Translations under genes and position numbers: made by a program
Assembly: GCA_018806915.1 (NCBI GenBank)
Contig: JAGKQI010000088.1
Location: forward strand, 868,001-932,000
Length of the DNA stretch: 64,000 nucleotides
Direction of reading: 5' to 3'
Origin: Phytophthora colocasiae
Lineage: Eukaryota > Oomycota > Peronosporomycetes > Peronosporales > Peronosporaceae
Shown: piece by piece, positions 31,487 through 42,165 of the stretch
Numbering within the stretch: position 1 is the first letter of the stretch
Layout of the letters: every line of letters starts with the position of its first letter
Notes under the pieces: model-generated
Seen by the model: only the letters and a program-made list of their open reading frames with translations
Databases searched by the model: none
What the model was told of the DNA's origin: nothing

Positions 31487-33076
31487 ATGTCGACACTCAC
31501 CAGCACTGACATGGGCGAGCTCAAACGCCCCACCACACGCGTGCATGCGCCCCCAGGAGGTGGTTCCAGCTGGAGCTTCGGTGACGACTCCGCTCCTGCT
31601 TCCACTGGTCGTAAGCGCTTCAACCAGCCGCCAGTTCCGACGGAAGATACAAAGATGGAGACTCCGCCTCCCGCTCCCGTGCAGACTCAGACTCAGACTC
31701 AGGCTGTTGCTCCTCAGACAGACGCAACGCTGCGTGTAGCTCTTCTCAAGACCAGCAGTGATGCGGAGATCGTGGATGCTGCTGTGCAGAACTGTCTGAC
31801 TAAGCTACAAACTCAGTCAATTAGCTCCGAAACATTCACGGTCGTCGATGTGGAGCAGCTCCCTTACGCTGCGAACAAGCTGACGGAGTTTGGTGACTTT
31901 GATAGCGTCATCTGCTTCGGCTTCTTGAACACCCAAGACCCGCAATTCGCAGCTCTTAGTGCTGCATTGACGCAGAGTCTCATTAAAATCAGTGTGAAGA
32001 ATGTGCGTCCCATTGTGCAAGCAGTGTTCATTGGAGAGCCTCGTGTGGCCTCTGTGAAGGTGAGAGGAGGTTGGGGAGCCGAGTTCGCTGAAGGAGTCGC
32101 GCCGTTGATCAATTTGGGAGGCTTTGTGGGGCCTATTGCTCACCCAGCGTCCGGATCGCCTGTGAAGAAGCATTTCGAGGTCAGTCGAGGCAATGTGCTG
32201 CCGGCCAAGCTGCTACGTGGATCCAAGACGGTACTGCAGTCGCTGGCAATCTTGAGGGACTCGCTGTATGAACACGGAGCGAAGGGTATTCGTGGTTTGG
32301 GACGCAAGTTCCGAATTATCGACGACGATGGCAACCGCTCACTAAGTCTGGAGGAATTCAGTAAGGCTATTCGTGAGCATGCATTGGAACTGACGGAGAA
32401 GGAGGTGGAGGAGCTGTTTAACTTCATTGACACGAACAATTCAGGTGGCGTGGACTTTGACGAGTTCCTGCTGGCTGTGCGTGGTGAGCTCAACGAGCGC
32501 CGCACGCAGCTGGTCCTGATGGCTTTCAAGATCCTGGATGCCGATGGAAGTGGTGTCGTGGATTTGAACGATATTAAGGTGAAGTACAGCGCTAAGCAGC
32601 ACCCTGACGTGCTGCAAGGTCGCAAGACGGAGGATGAGGTGCTGCTCGAGTTCTTGGACACATTTGATGGTGGTGAGAAGGATGGCAAGGTTCACCCGAG
32701 CGAGTTCGTGCGCTACTATGCCAACGTAAGCGCGTCCATTGACGACGACGACTACTTTGAACTGGTGATCCGCAACGCCTGGCACATTAGTGGCGGTGAG
32801 GGCTGGTCGGCCAACACGACCTGCCGCCGCGTGCTCGTGAAGCACGCCGATGGCTCACACACGATTGAGGAAGTGAAGAACGACCTCGGCATTGCTGCTG
32901 GAAACGTGGAGGCCATCCGCGCTAACCTTCAGGCTCAGGGCATTGACGACATCCAGTCCACCGGCAACGTCCAGGCCGAGACTGATGCTAACAAGCGCTC
33001 GAACGACAGCTTCCATCCCCAAGTGACACGAAAGAAGCAACACGGTGCTGGCGCAAGCTCCATCATCTTCGGATAA
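31487..33076 (+). CDS. Jupiter/HN1 motif + lumazine-synthase-like domain + calcyphosin-type EF-hands fusion
   Basis: 529 aa, single exon. Residues 1-~215 repeat the short paralogue: TRVHAPPGGGSSWSFG, then the lumazine-synthase-like domain with DPQF replacing the catalytic TPHF. After a linker come calcyphosin-like sequence (SLYEHGAKGIRGLGRKFRII) and EF-hand loops: DDDGNRSLSLEE, DTNNSGGVDFDE and DADGSGVVDLND look competent, and DGGEKDGKVHPSE is a degenerate fourth. A further domain (about 440-500) with GGEGWSANTTCRRVLVKHAD precedes a C-terminal GAGASSIIFG, reminiscent of Jupiter-type ends. The layout suggests a Ca2+-sensing cytoskeletal or flagellar protein. That is inference. Confidence 0.82.
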   Translation: MSTLTSTDMGELKRPTTRVHAPPGGGSSWSFGDDSAPASTGRKRFNQPPVPTEDTKMETPPPAPVQTQTQTQAVAPQTDATLRVALLKTSSDAEIVDAAVQNCLTKLQTQSISSETFTVVDVEQLPYAANKLTEFGDFDSVICFGFLNTQDPQFAALSAALTQSLIKISVKNVRPIVQAVFIGEPRVASVKVRGGWGAEFAEGVAPLINLGGFVGPIAHPASGSPVKKHFEVSRGNVLPAKLLRGSKTVLQSLAILRDSLYEHGAKGIRGLGRKFRIIDDDGNRSLSLEEFSKAIREHALELTEKEVEELFNFIDTNNSGGVDFDEFLLAVRGELNERRTQLVLMAFKILDADGSGVVDLNDIKVKYSAKQHPDVLQGRKTEDEVLLEFLDTFDGGEKDGKVHPSEFVRYYANVSASIDDDDYFELVIRNAWHISGGEGWSANTTCRRVLVKHADGSHTIEEVKNDLGIAAGNVEAIRANLQAQGIDDIQSTGNVQAETDANKRSNDSFHPQVTRKKQHGAGASSIIFG

Positions 33077-33188
33077 TACAGAAAGCCGACCTGTATCCTG
33101 TAGAAGAAGAATACAGCAGATAACACTGTTGGAAGTGGGAAAGCAAACAAGAATGAAATGCGTTTTGACATCAACTACAATTCCTGTA

Positions 33189-34172
33189 CTACCTCCGTGC
33201 GGAAAATGATGAGCATTTTAAAAAAAATTGCGCAGCGCTCCGCCTCGTTGTTTTGGGGAGTTATTAGATTTGCAGAGGAGCTATGCGTTTGTGTTGAACT
33301 GCTGACAAAACCAAAAGAAATTTGTGAGCGTATGCGTGCTCCGCTACATTAGAAGCACTTACTACACCTTTGTAGTAGTAAAAACAGGATCAAACTCAGA
33401 CGTGTCGTTGACGTCTCACGAGCAGTTAATGCGTCTGGAACATCAACAGGAGTTGTCAATACAGAAAGGAGGAGTTCAAAATCGGGGCTTTGAGCAGGCT
33501 GGTTCGCAAGCGTTTCGATCGTCCAGCCACCAGAGCATCCTGCCGCAGCTACTACGGATCGTCCCCAGGACATGAGGGCGAGCAATATCACGTCGTGCAT
33601 TGCGTCGAGCTTGGTGGTTCCATCAAGCTGACGGGTCACATGATCCATGCAGAACTGGAGCCTCTTGAGGCGATGTAAAGGGGTCAGCAGTGGACGAGTT
33701 TGTCTTAGCGCACGGCGTAGGAAGCCCTCCTTCACGAGTTGTTGCACGAGATATGACCCCTGTTGTATAGCACGCTGGTGCTCACGGTCATTTACTGGCA
33801 CTTCGGCGAGGCACTTGCACAACTCCACGCGTTTCTTCTCCTTTCGCCCTCGGGATGTTTTCTCGACTTGCCTACCACTGCTACCCCGGATACCTGCCCC
33901 AAATGCGAGAAACAGTTTAGATCAAAGTAGGCAGCTGTCCGCTTGATATCGCCGTGCCTGAGCACCCCTCCGTTGCTGTGAAGAAGCAGCATCTCCCACA
34001 CTGCTTGGCGCTCTTCGTCAGACGCCTCCGATCCGCTCCGGTTGGGGGGAGGTCCAGCGGGAAGATTGAGCGGGAAATTCCAAATTCAAAATATGATCAT
34101 ATTTGCAAGGTATAGATTCTGAACAGGATGTAATACAATTGGAAATGCTCATCATTTTCCGCACGGAGGTAG
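33189..34172. mobile_element. Tc1/mariner (Stowaway-like) element, 984 bp, decayed
   Basis: Perfect 30-bp terminal inverted repeats (33189-33218 and 34143-34172) begin CTACCTCCGT, like Stowaway/Tc1-mariner ends, and are flanked on both sides by TA (33187-33188 and 34173-34174), the expected target duplication. The interior carries a broken transposase. Confidence 0.88.
33349..34030 (-). pseudogene. Tc1/mariner transposase fragment
   Basis: On the reverse strand the region near 34000-33900 reads VWEMLLLHSNGGVLRHGDIK, the N-terminal helix-turn-helix of oomycete Tc1/mariner transposases. The frame at 33349-33828 continues with LVKEGFLRRALRQTRPLLTP and LHRLKRLQFCMDHV, the region just before the catalytic DDE core. 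Frameshifts separate the blocks and no full DDE core is seen, so it is inactive. Confidence 0.75.
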
Positions 34173-34174
34173 TA

Positions 34175-34613
34175 TTCAACTTATCCAAGGAAAGACTTTT
34201 AGCATCAAATAGCAACACTAGTATTATAGTTCATTGTGGAGATTTGTGTTGCCTCAACTTGTTGTACTTTGTCCTCATTCTGGATCAGAGTATATTAAAG
34301 TATTTTGAATTGGCGATCATCGGCAACACAAATCTCCACGCAACCATGCAATACACAACAATCCAGTCACTTACCTTTCGCCGATCCAACGCCGCGTCCT
34401 CGCCACCTGCATTCCATAAACACCGATCTCCTCAACGCAAATGAAAAACGCTCGTCTTCGCTCTGCAAAAAATGTCCCCAGAGTCGTATTGGTTGCGCCA
34501 ACCAACAGAGTTAACAGCCATAAAGCCACTTCCTCGTCAGTCGATCGTTACCCGTCAGATCACTGAAGGTTTAATCTGCAAGTCCTGAAGTTATCCAGTC
34601 GATAGAAAAACAC
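34175..34613. other. Intergenic, with an 18-bp inverted repeat
   Basis: 3' flank of RPL12 and outer flank of the mariner element. An 18-bp perfect inverted repeat (34236-34253 and 34322-34339, 68-nt spacer) is present. No gene is seen. Confidence 0.55.
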
Positions 34614-35111
34614 TTAGTTCTCCGGGATGTCCAGCTCACCCTCCGAAATGAGACGCTGGATCTCCGTAGGGGCCTCACCGTTGACCGTGCAGCCAAGCGA
34701 AGCAGCCGTACCCAGGATCTCCTTGACCGTGCCGGCCAGGGTGCGGGCCATCGAGCGCTCGCGCATGATGCGGGCCACCGAGATGACCTGGTCAAGCGAC
34801 AGGTTGCCGTCGTGCTTGATGTTCTTGACCTTCTTGCGGTCACGCGGGGGCTCCTTGAGCTCCTTGACCAGCAGCGACGAAGCGCTGGGGATGAGCGTGA
34901 CGGTGGCCTGACGGTTGACGATGGTGAGCTTCACCGTCACGTTCAGTCCCTTCCAGTCCTTGGTGGCCTTGCAGATGTCCTCACCGATCTTCTTGGGGGA
35001 CAGACCGAGGGGACCGACCTTGGGGGCCAGAGCCGAAGCGGGGGCAACCTCGCCGCCCACCGTACGCAGAACGACGACCTTCTCTTCGCCAGCCGGAGGT
35101 GGAGCGCCCAT
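34614..35111 (-). CDS. RPL12: 60S ribosomal protein L12 (uL11)
   Basis: 165 aa, single exon, full length for eukaryotic L12. Visible blocks include [54 protein letters not shown], and [17 protein letters not shown] with the C-terminal rRNA-binding fold. It binds the GTPase-associated centre of 25/28S rRNA with the P-stalk. Codon use is strongly C/G-ending, as expected for a highly expressed gene. Confidence 0.97.
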   Translation of the reverse strand: MGAPPPAGEEKVVVLRTVGGEVAPASALAPKVGPLGLSPKKIGEDICKATKDWKGLNVTVKLTIVNRQATVTLIPSASSLLVKELKEPPRDRKKVKNIKHDGNLSLDQVISVARIMRERSMARTLAGTVKEILGTAASLGCTVNGEAPTEIQRLISEGELDIPEN

Positions 35112-35371
35112 GTTGTTTATAGAGGATGCGAGTTTAAAAGGGGGGTAGAAGCTTCGGGGATTGAGAGCGAACTCGAATGACCGGCAGGCGCTTGCTTAGA
35201 CGATGGAGCGTACGTAGCTCCTCGACCAACCAACGATTGATTTATAATTTAACCAATCATAAGATAGAATCATTATGACCAATTAAAACGAAGAAGTGCG
35301 TTATAAACTGTCAACGAGTTTTAGTGACATAATTTAGAGCGGATTCACGACGAAACGTACGCCCGATCAAG
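35112..35371. promoter_or_regulatory. Divergent promoter of RPL12 and panE with several CCAAT boxes
   Basis: The 260-bp gap between start codons holds CCAAT or its reverse at about 35242 (GATTGA context), 35254 (AACCAATCAT) and 35278 (GACCAATTAA). This clustering is common at oomycete housekeeping promoters. Which gene they serve is not known. Confidence 0.45.
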
Positions 35372-36868
35372 ATGCGTGCCAACATGGCGAGGACTTGCTG
35401 TGCTTACCGAGGACGTGCCGCATACCCGGCAGTATCGTGCCATGAAGCTGTACATAATCGTTCCGGTGTATTGCGTTTGGGTGTGTTGGGACTGGGAGCC
35501 ATTGGAACGATCTTTTTCACTCGACTGGGGCTGCTGGCAGGCGATCCGAAGGTCAGCACGAAAGCCCCGCATCTCGCAGTTGACGCGTTTGTTAAGCCGA
35601 AGCAGTTTGAAAACTGGAGAGCAAGAAGTTTATTGCAGTTATCTCGTGAAGGACATAAAGAGGAGACTCTAGAGTTTCGAGTGAATTCCAATGAGAAGGT
35701 GGCGACAGTCTCTGGTGCTCCAAATGTTCGTGTTCGCTCTTTGGACAATGCGTTGGAAAGCAATTATGACAACCAACTGGATATCCTGTTCGTTGCGGTG
35801 AAGGCGTATGACAGTGTTGGAGTGATTCGAGAACTTCAGGAGAAGAATCGACACTTGCTGAAGGATGATGCGCTGTATGTGTTGCTCCAGAATGGACTGG
35901 GTGAAGTGTCGGATAGGAGTGAGGCAGGTGGGGTAAGAGGTAGCTGGCAGTTTGTGAATGGAGTGACGTTCGTTGGAGGGCGGCTGGTGGAGTTTGGTAG
36001 CGTGGCGACGAGCGGGTTGGACGCAGGGATGACGTACCTTTCTCCATTTGGTAGATGCAGTGGTGATGAGGTACAAGCGTCTGATGATGAACTAGCTTCG
36101 CGACGAAAGTGTGATGCCAAGATGGAGGTGCTAGCGCAAGTGCTCCTTGCAGCAGGTGATACGCACGTTTCTCGTCGACATACGATGAATCTGTTATTGA
36201 TATGGCGAATTTTTATATGCTGCATCAGGCTTACGCTGCGAGGTATTGGAGACAAGCAAGATGCAAGCGATGCTCTGGCGTAAATTGATTGTAAATGCGG
36301 CGATCAACCCACTTGCGTCGCTCATGGATGCTCCAAACAGGGTAAGTGTTCGGGTAGTTTGCTCGGACTTCTCAACAAGCTTCATGGTTCCTTTTAACAG
36401 TCTTGGTATGTTGGCAAATACTCAGAGCATTGTTTCCAGCGAAAGCAGTCGAGAATGCGTGGCTATGGTGGTTCGAGAGGCTCTCGCGGTCGCGCAGTGT
36501 GAGCAGATTCCTTTGACTTGCTCGCAAGAGGTACAAACGCTATGGACGAAAAACCTCTGGCCATGTGCTGACACAGTTCTATTCTATTCACAGGAGCTCG
36601 TGAAAGATATCCTGGATGTGGCTCACAATACGAGCACGAACGTGTGTTCCATGCTTGCAGATTTGCGCCGTGGGTCCAGGTAAAATGACTGCATCGCATT
36701 GTGATTATTGCATGAAGCTGAGTTTGTTCTTAATGCAGGACCGAAATTGATGCTATCACTGGCCGTATTGTTGCTGGCGGAAGGCGACACGGGATCCCCA
36801 CACCAACAAATGACTTATTGCTCTCGCTGATCAAGGCTCTCGAGGTTGAGGGAACTCGCCGAAGGTGA
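35372..36868 (+). CDS. panE: 2-dehydropantoate 2-reductase (ketopantoate reductase)
   Basis: Four exons, 35372-36173, 36229-36341, 36426-36679 and 36739-36868, give 432 aa. The first intron uses a weak GTCGAC donor; the others are standard. LGVLGLGAIGTIFFTRLGLL is the NADPH-binding GxGxxG. DILFVAVKAYDS and VLLQNGLGE are ApbA/PanE core motifs. LWRKLIVNAAINPLASLMDA carries the catalytic Lys and Asn, and CSMLADLRRGSRTEIDAITG the conserved Ser/Glu site. The enzyme makes pantoate for pantothenate and CoA synthesis. It is longer than bacterial PanE because of an insert after AVDAFVKPKQ and a Ser/Asp-rich loop. The first ~30 residues may be an organellar presequence. Confidence 0.88.
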
Positions 36869-37194
36869 AATGAAATAGTGCTTTAAGGTAACTAGGACTA
36901 CAATAAGTCTGGTGCTACGTGTCGTTGACCGTCAATGACGGTCCGTCACCGTCACGTTAACGTACGCCGTGTGCTGTCAGCTGGGACTCTATAACTTCAA
37001 CCCAAAGCTTCCCGGATGTGCAAAGTTCGCCCACATCGAATCTCCATTTGTCAGGATGCGGCAACGCAAAGGATACGGCACTATTATGTACCTCACCTTA
37101 AATAGGGAATTCGTCGACAGATGCGCAAACTGTCGCCGAATGGAGCTCACTCTCAGATCTTCCTCCAAGAGTGCAAGTGACCATCATTCTTGCC
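36869..37194. other. Intergenic, aminopeptidase promoter
   Basis: About 330 bp with GTCAACG/CGTTGAC-type short inverted motifs near 36920-36965. No gene is seen. Confidence 0.4.
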
Positions 37195-39998
37195 ATGTCG
37201 GAGCCTGAGGTGTTCAAGCGTCTGCCAACCTGTGTAGTGCCCCAGAAGGTGACCTCCCTGCACCTCTCTGCACCTCTCTCTCTCTCTTTCTATATTTCTC
37301 CTTACCACTTATGCTGACGTCAATCTCTGTATATCAACGTCAGTATCACGTGGACTATGAGCAAATTGACCTGCTCAACTACCGCTTCGAAGGCTCAGAG
37401 CGCGTCCAGCTGCGTGTAGACGAACCTACGTCCGTTATTACTTGCCACGCTGTGGAGCTCTACGTCTTTGACGTGTCAGTAGAGGACGCAGCCACCGGGA
37501 AGACTCAGCAAGCTCAACAGATCACGTATCAGACCAAGGATGACGCGGTTTCCTTCCATTTCAATGAGCCTTTGGCGGCAGGCTCTCAAGTAACGTTGAA
37601 GCTGCAGTTTCACGGTTTCCTGAATGACCAGCTGCGTGGATTTTACCGCACAGAGTACGAGAACCAAGGGGAGAAACGCGTGCTCGCTGTCACGCAATTC
37701 GAAGCCTGTGACGCTCGTCGAGCTTTCGTCTGCTGGGATGAACCGGCACTTAAAGCCACGTTTGAGATCTCTATGGTCACAGAGACGGATCTTGTGGCGT
37801 TGTCTAATGCTCATGTGGTGGAAACTCTAGTGAGACCCAAGAAGAACGCTCATATCCGGAAGAATACGCGATCAGATGTGGGAGGGACTATGGAGAAGCT
37901 CTGGAAGTTTGCAGAGTCCCCGGTGATGTCGACGTACCTGGTGGCTATGGTGGTGGGAGAGTTTGATATGATTTCGGATCTCACCAAGGAAGGTGTTGTG
38001 GTAAATGTGTACACGGCACCGGGACAGAGCGCTCGAGGACGTTTTGCGCTTGATGTGGCTACGAAGGCACTGTCGTTCTTTACGGAGAGCTTTGGCATTC
38101 CGTACCCATTGAAGAAGCTGGATATGGTAGCAATCCCGGATTTCTTAGGAGCTATGGAGAACTGGGGGCTAGTGACGTACACGGAAACATTCCTGCTGGT
38201 TGACGAGAAACTCAGCAGCTATGAGATTAAGGTGGACGCTGCACGAGCTATTTGCCACGAGCTGTCGCACCAGTGGTTCGGCAATTTGGTGACGATGGAG
38301 TGGTGGACAGGTCTATGGCTGAACGAAGGTTTTGCGCAGTTCATGGAGTTTGATGCAGCGCACCACATTTTCCCGGAGTGGAAGGTGTGGGAGACGTTTG
38401 TGCAAGATATCATGCTTGGGTCTGCGTTCGTGAAGGACGCCATGGTATCTTCTCATCCAATTGAGGTCGTGGTGAACCACCCCGATGAAGCAGACGAGAT
38501 CTTCGATGCCATTTCGTACCACAAGGGATCCAGTATGGTGCGTATGCTGTCAGAGTATCTTGGACGCGATGTTTTCTACCGTGGCGTGCACGACTACCTC
38601 GTGAAGTATAGCTACAAGAACACCGTAACAGAAAATCTGTGGGAGGCATTAGAGAAGGTATCTGGTCAGAAGCTGACGGACATGGCTAACACTTGGACCA
38701 AGCAAGTGGGCTTTCCACTGGTGACTGTGAAACAACTCGATAATGGAAAGTGCGCTCTTGTCCAGGAGCGCTTTTTCGCCGACACGAGCTTGAATAGCAG
38801 CGACAACACGCTGTGGGATGTGCCATTGACGTTTTGCACGTCGGATGATCCCAGTGATATTAAGCGTCTTGGAATCTGGGACGCGAAGACCGCTTCGCTG
38901 AAGAGCTCATAGCCCCCCACGACACCGTTTGCCGCCGGCGATGATATTAACACGCAGATCCAAGTGCCAGTTGGACCGAAAGGTTGGATCAAGCTTAACC
39001 CGAACCAAGCTGGCTTTTATCTTGTGAATTACTCACCGGAGCTGTGGAAGCGTCTTGAGATTCCTGTGAGAGAGCAGCTTCTTGATGTCCCCGATCGTGT
39101 TAGCCTCCTGAGCTCTGTGTTCACATTTGCTCGCGCTGGTGTGTTAGATCTTCCTGTTGCATTGGATTTCACGAGTGCGTATGTCGATGAATCTGCTTCT
39201 TTGTGTTGGAAGGAGATCTCACGCAACATGGGCTACTACTCCAACCTGTTCCGTGATGAGGCCTTCTATCCGGAGTTCCAGAGATACATTCGCACTCTTT
39301 TCGAACACGTAATGAAGCGTTTGGGCTGGGATGCAAACGCGTCGACTCAAACGGACGCTGATGAAGGTGAGTTCCGTAAGACCGTGATTCATCGTTTGGG
39401 TCTTGCCAACGACCAGGATGTCATCAGCGAAGCGAAGAAGCGATTCCATGCGTATATTGGCGGAGAGTCGTCCGCCCTGTCGGGCGATCTGCGCAGCCCC
39501 GTGTTTGCCATTGAAGTTTCACACGGAGATGCAGGCAATGCCAAACTTTTGCAGGATTTGCACAACAAGAGCGACTTTGCGGAGGAGCGTCATGACTGCC
39601 TCGGTGCTATGGGCTTTGTAGCTGGCGCAACTGCCAAGCTTCAAGTCTTGGAGTGGGCAGTAGAGAACGTTCGTTCTCAGGATATTCACGGCCCGTTCTG
39701 CAGTGTGGCTAGTGATAAGCTCGGAGCTCAGGTTGCGTGGCAGTACATTCAAGATAAGTGGAATTTCCTGGCGAAGAAGTACTCAGCAATGACGCTGGGC
39801 TCCATTGTATGTGGAGTCGTGTCTCGTTTCCAAAGCGAGGCCATGACTGTAGAGGTGGAAGCATTTATGGTGGACAAGGACACGTCAGGATACAAGCGCC
39901 GCCTTGAGGTGGCTCTGGAAGGAGTGCGTCTCAAGAGCGCCGCCTATTGTCGCGACCGTGACACACTCGCAAAGTGGCTCAAGGAGCGATCCATCTAA
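37195..39998 (+). CDS. M1 (puromycin-sensitive-type) aminopeptidase, interrupted by one in-frame TAG
   Basis: Exon 1 at 37195-37248 (MSEPEVFKRLPTCVVPQK) and exon 2 from 37344 give the standard M1 start; the 95-nt intron contains a CT-rich tract. GAMENWGLVTYTE (substrate-binding) and the zinc site HELSHQWFGNL...NEGFAQFMEF are intact. At 38910-38912 the frame has TAG after TASLKSS; downstream the same frame continues without a gap (PPTTPFAAGDDINTQIQVPV, then GWIKLNPNQAGFYLVNYSPE) through the C-terminal ERAP1-like helical domain to 39998. Without the TAG the protein would be about 902 aa, the normal size. As written, translation stops after domain III, losing the C-terminal domain. A sequencing error, a recent nonsense mutation or readthrough are possible. 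Confidence 0.9.
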
Positions 39999-40100
39999 AG
40001 AGAAGGTAGTTGGCGGTAAGACTATTGTTTGGTCACTTTAGGTGTCAACTAACTTTCATGAACCTCTCAAGACTCGCCTTATAATCCAGTCATGTTTCTC

Positions 40101-41167
40101 CTAGTTTTCCAGGACAACGCGGTATCGGACCGTGCCTTCGCGCATCATTCGGAGACCATCGTTCACCTTGCTCATCGGAAGCTTCTGGATCACCGGACGC
40201 ACATTTTTTTTGGACGCCACCTCCAGCATATCTTTGATGTTCTGGATGCTGCCGATGTTGCTACCGACAAACTTCGCCCCCTTCGCCACCACGTGGAAAG
40301 CGTTGAACTTGACGTCGTCGTCCGGTAGACCCACCATGATACAGGTGCCGCGGACGGCCAGGAAGCTCAGGAACGTGCTGTAGGGCATGTTTTTGGCATC
40401 GGCCGTGATCAGCAAAGTGTTCACTGATCCCGCTGCTCCGGTTGCCTGCTTCTCATCCGAATAGTTGACGAACTCATCAGCTCCAAGTCGACGAGCTTCC
40501 TCCTCCTTGCTGTTGGAACGAGAGAACGCCACCACGGAAGCAGCTCCCAACGCCTTCGCGAACTGGATAGCAATGTGACCCAGCCCACCGATACCCACGA
40601 TACCCACGCGGTCTCCAGCCTTGATGCCAGTCTCTTTCAACGGTGTGAACACAGTGGTCCCCGCACACATGAGCGGTGCCACCATATCCGATGGGATGTT
40701 GGACGGGATTTTGAAGGCGTATTCGTGAGCCACACGACGTAGTCTGCGAAGCCGCCGTACGAAATGGCACCGTCGTTCTTGTACTTGTAGTTATACGTCC
40801 CCACTCGCCGAGGGCAGTACCCGTCATCACCACTTGCACACACCGAGCACGGTTCATTCGGGTCCTGGTTGAGGCACGCCCACACTTCTGCACCCACTCC
40901 AACTCGGTCGCCAACTTTGAGATCCTTCACATCCGAGCCAGCCAGCGTCACTTCACCCGCGATTTCATGACCAACGACACACGGATACATGACACCACCC
41001 CAGCCACCGCTGAGAGTGTGGACATCAGAACCACAGATACCGCAGTGCGAGATCTTGATTTCCACGTCACCAGGGCCTAGCGGACGGGATTGGTACGTCC
41101 AAGGCTTAAGTTCTTCTCCTTCACCACTCGAGGCGTAAGCGTGGACAGTTCTCGGGGCTGTTGACAT
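40101..41167 (-). pseudogene. Zinc-dependent alcohol dehydrogenase (cinnamyl-alcohol-dehydrogenase-like), 1-bp frameshift
   Basis: Two overlapping reverse-strand frames make one MDR-family enzyme of about 355 aa. The N-terminal frame (from 41167) has HCGICGSDVHTLSGGWG and VVGHEIAGEV for the catalytic zinc and the structural-zinc cysteines (C...CSVCASGDDGYC). The C-terminal frame (to 40101) has GIVGIGGLGHIAIQFAKALG for NADP(H). The frames switch near 40735 at GACTACGTCGTGTGGCTCAC; one missing C would give DYVRVAHEYAFKIP, as in related enzymes. It is either a recent frameshift allele or a sequence error. It is convergent with the aminopeptidase gene, with 102 bp between stops. Confidence 0.85.
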
Positions 41168-41810
41168 CTTGATGACTTGGAAGCAAATTGAAAAATGATT
41201 CAATTTCAGTACACGAAACTTGATCGGGTTCCAAGACGTTGGCGAGCATTAAGCGTAAACGCAAAAAACACATAATCCATCGGTAAGCTTTGAAAACGTG
41301 CCAGCATAATGGAAAACGTGCACACTTACGCTGCCAGTGATGGAATGAGCCGAGAGGATTGGGCAATTAGTCGCACTGGCACGTCAACATCTCGAGAAGT
41401 GACATCCAGTTTAGCTGTGCGAGTGCTTGAAGTGCTCTACAGCCAACAGCCTTCCATGAGAAGGAAGCTGGGTATGACACAGATCGCAAGCCAATGCAGT
41501 TCGTCGAGTTTTCTTTGCCTCAAGTCTTGATCAGAGAGAGAGCACCGGATTCGGTGACCCACGGCAACTAAACGGTGTCGCCCACAGCAAAAGTCTCATC
41601 ACTTTCCGCTTGGAACACTTGCACTGACACTTGACATCACGCTACCTTCTCGTGCCTAATACTAGACAAAGCCATCACTACATGAACATGTACCAACAAT
41701 CTTCACCGAACATCATTTCTAGAACAGACTATACATATGCATCCTTATCATGTGCTGATTCTTCGCGAATCACCACCAACGCGAAGATTGTCGCCGCAAA
41801 AATATTATGA
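41168..41810. other. Intergenic
   Basis: About 640 bp between the dehydrogenase promoter and the Cys-repeat relic; nothing recognised. Confidence 0.45.
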
Positions 41811-42165
41811 ATGCTCACCAGGTATGACGCTGCAGAATCATGCACTGGCGGTCAAGTCGGAGTTGCTACTGGTGTCTCTGTGTTGCGTACTGGCAGCCAG
41901 TCGCTTCATAACAACGTGTGCGAGTGCCCAGGCGATCGATCGCTCGTTAATAGCGCATGCTCATTTCCTGGTGACCAAACGCTCGTTGCCAATACGTGCT
42001 CGTGTCCTGGTGACCAGACATTGATCGGTGGTGTTTGCTCGTGCCCTGGTGACCAATGTAGTTAACCATGTTGGCCCGGAAGATCAGACTCTTGTGGGCA
42101 ATGTTTGCTCATGCACTGGAGACCAGACCTTCTTCAACGGTGTGTGTTCATGCCCCGGTGCATGT
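41811..42165 (+). pseudogene. Relic of the 13-residue Cys-repeat surface-protein family
   Basis: The plus strand reads SLHNNVCECPGDRSLVNSAC, then TCSCPGDQTLIGGVCSCPGD and, after a frameshift and stop near 42065, DQTLVGNVCSCTGDQTFFNG. These units match the array of the giant genes at 49426-64000. Only about nine units remain, without signal peptide or TM, and several Cys are lost (SFPGD, VLRTG). It is about 7 kb from the nearest intact copy, separated by the Crypton relic and the glutamate dehydrogenase gene. Confidence 0.85.
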
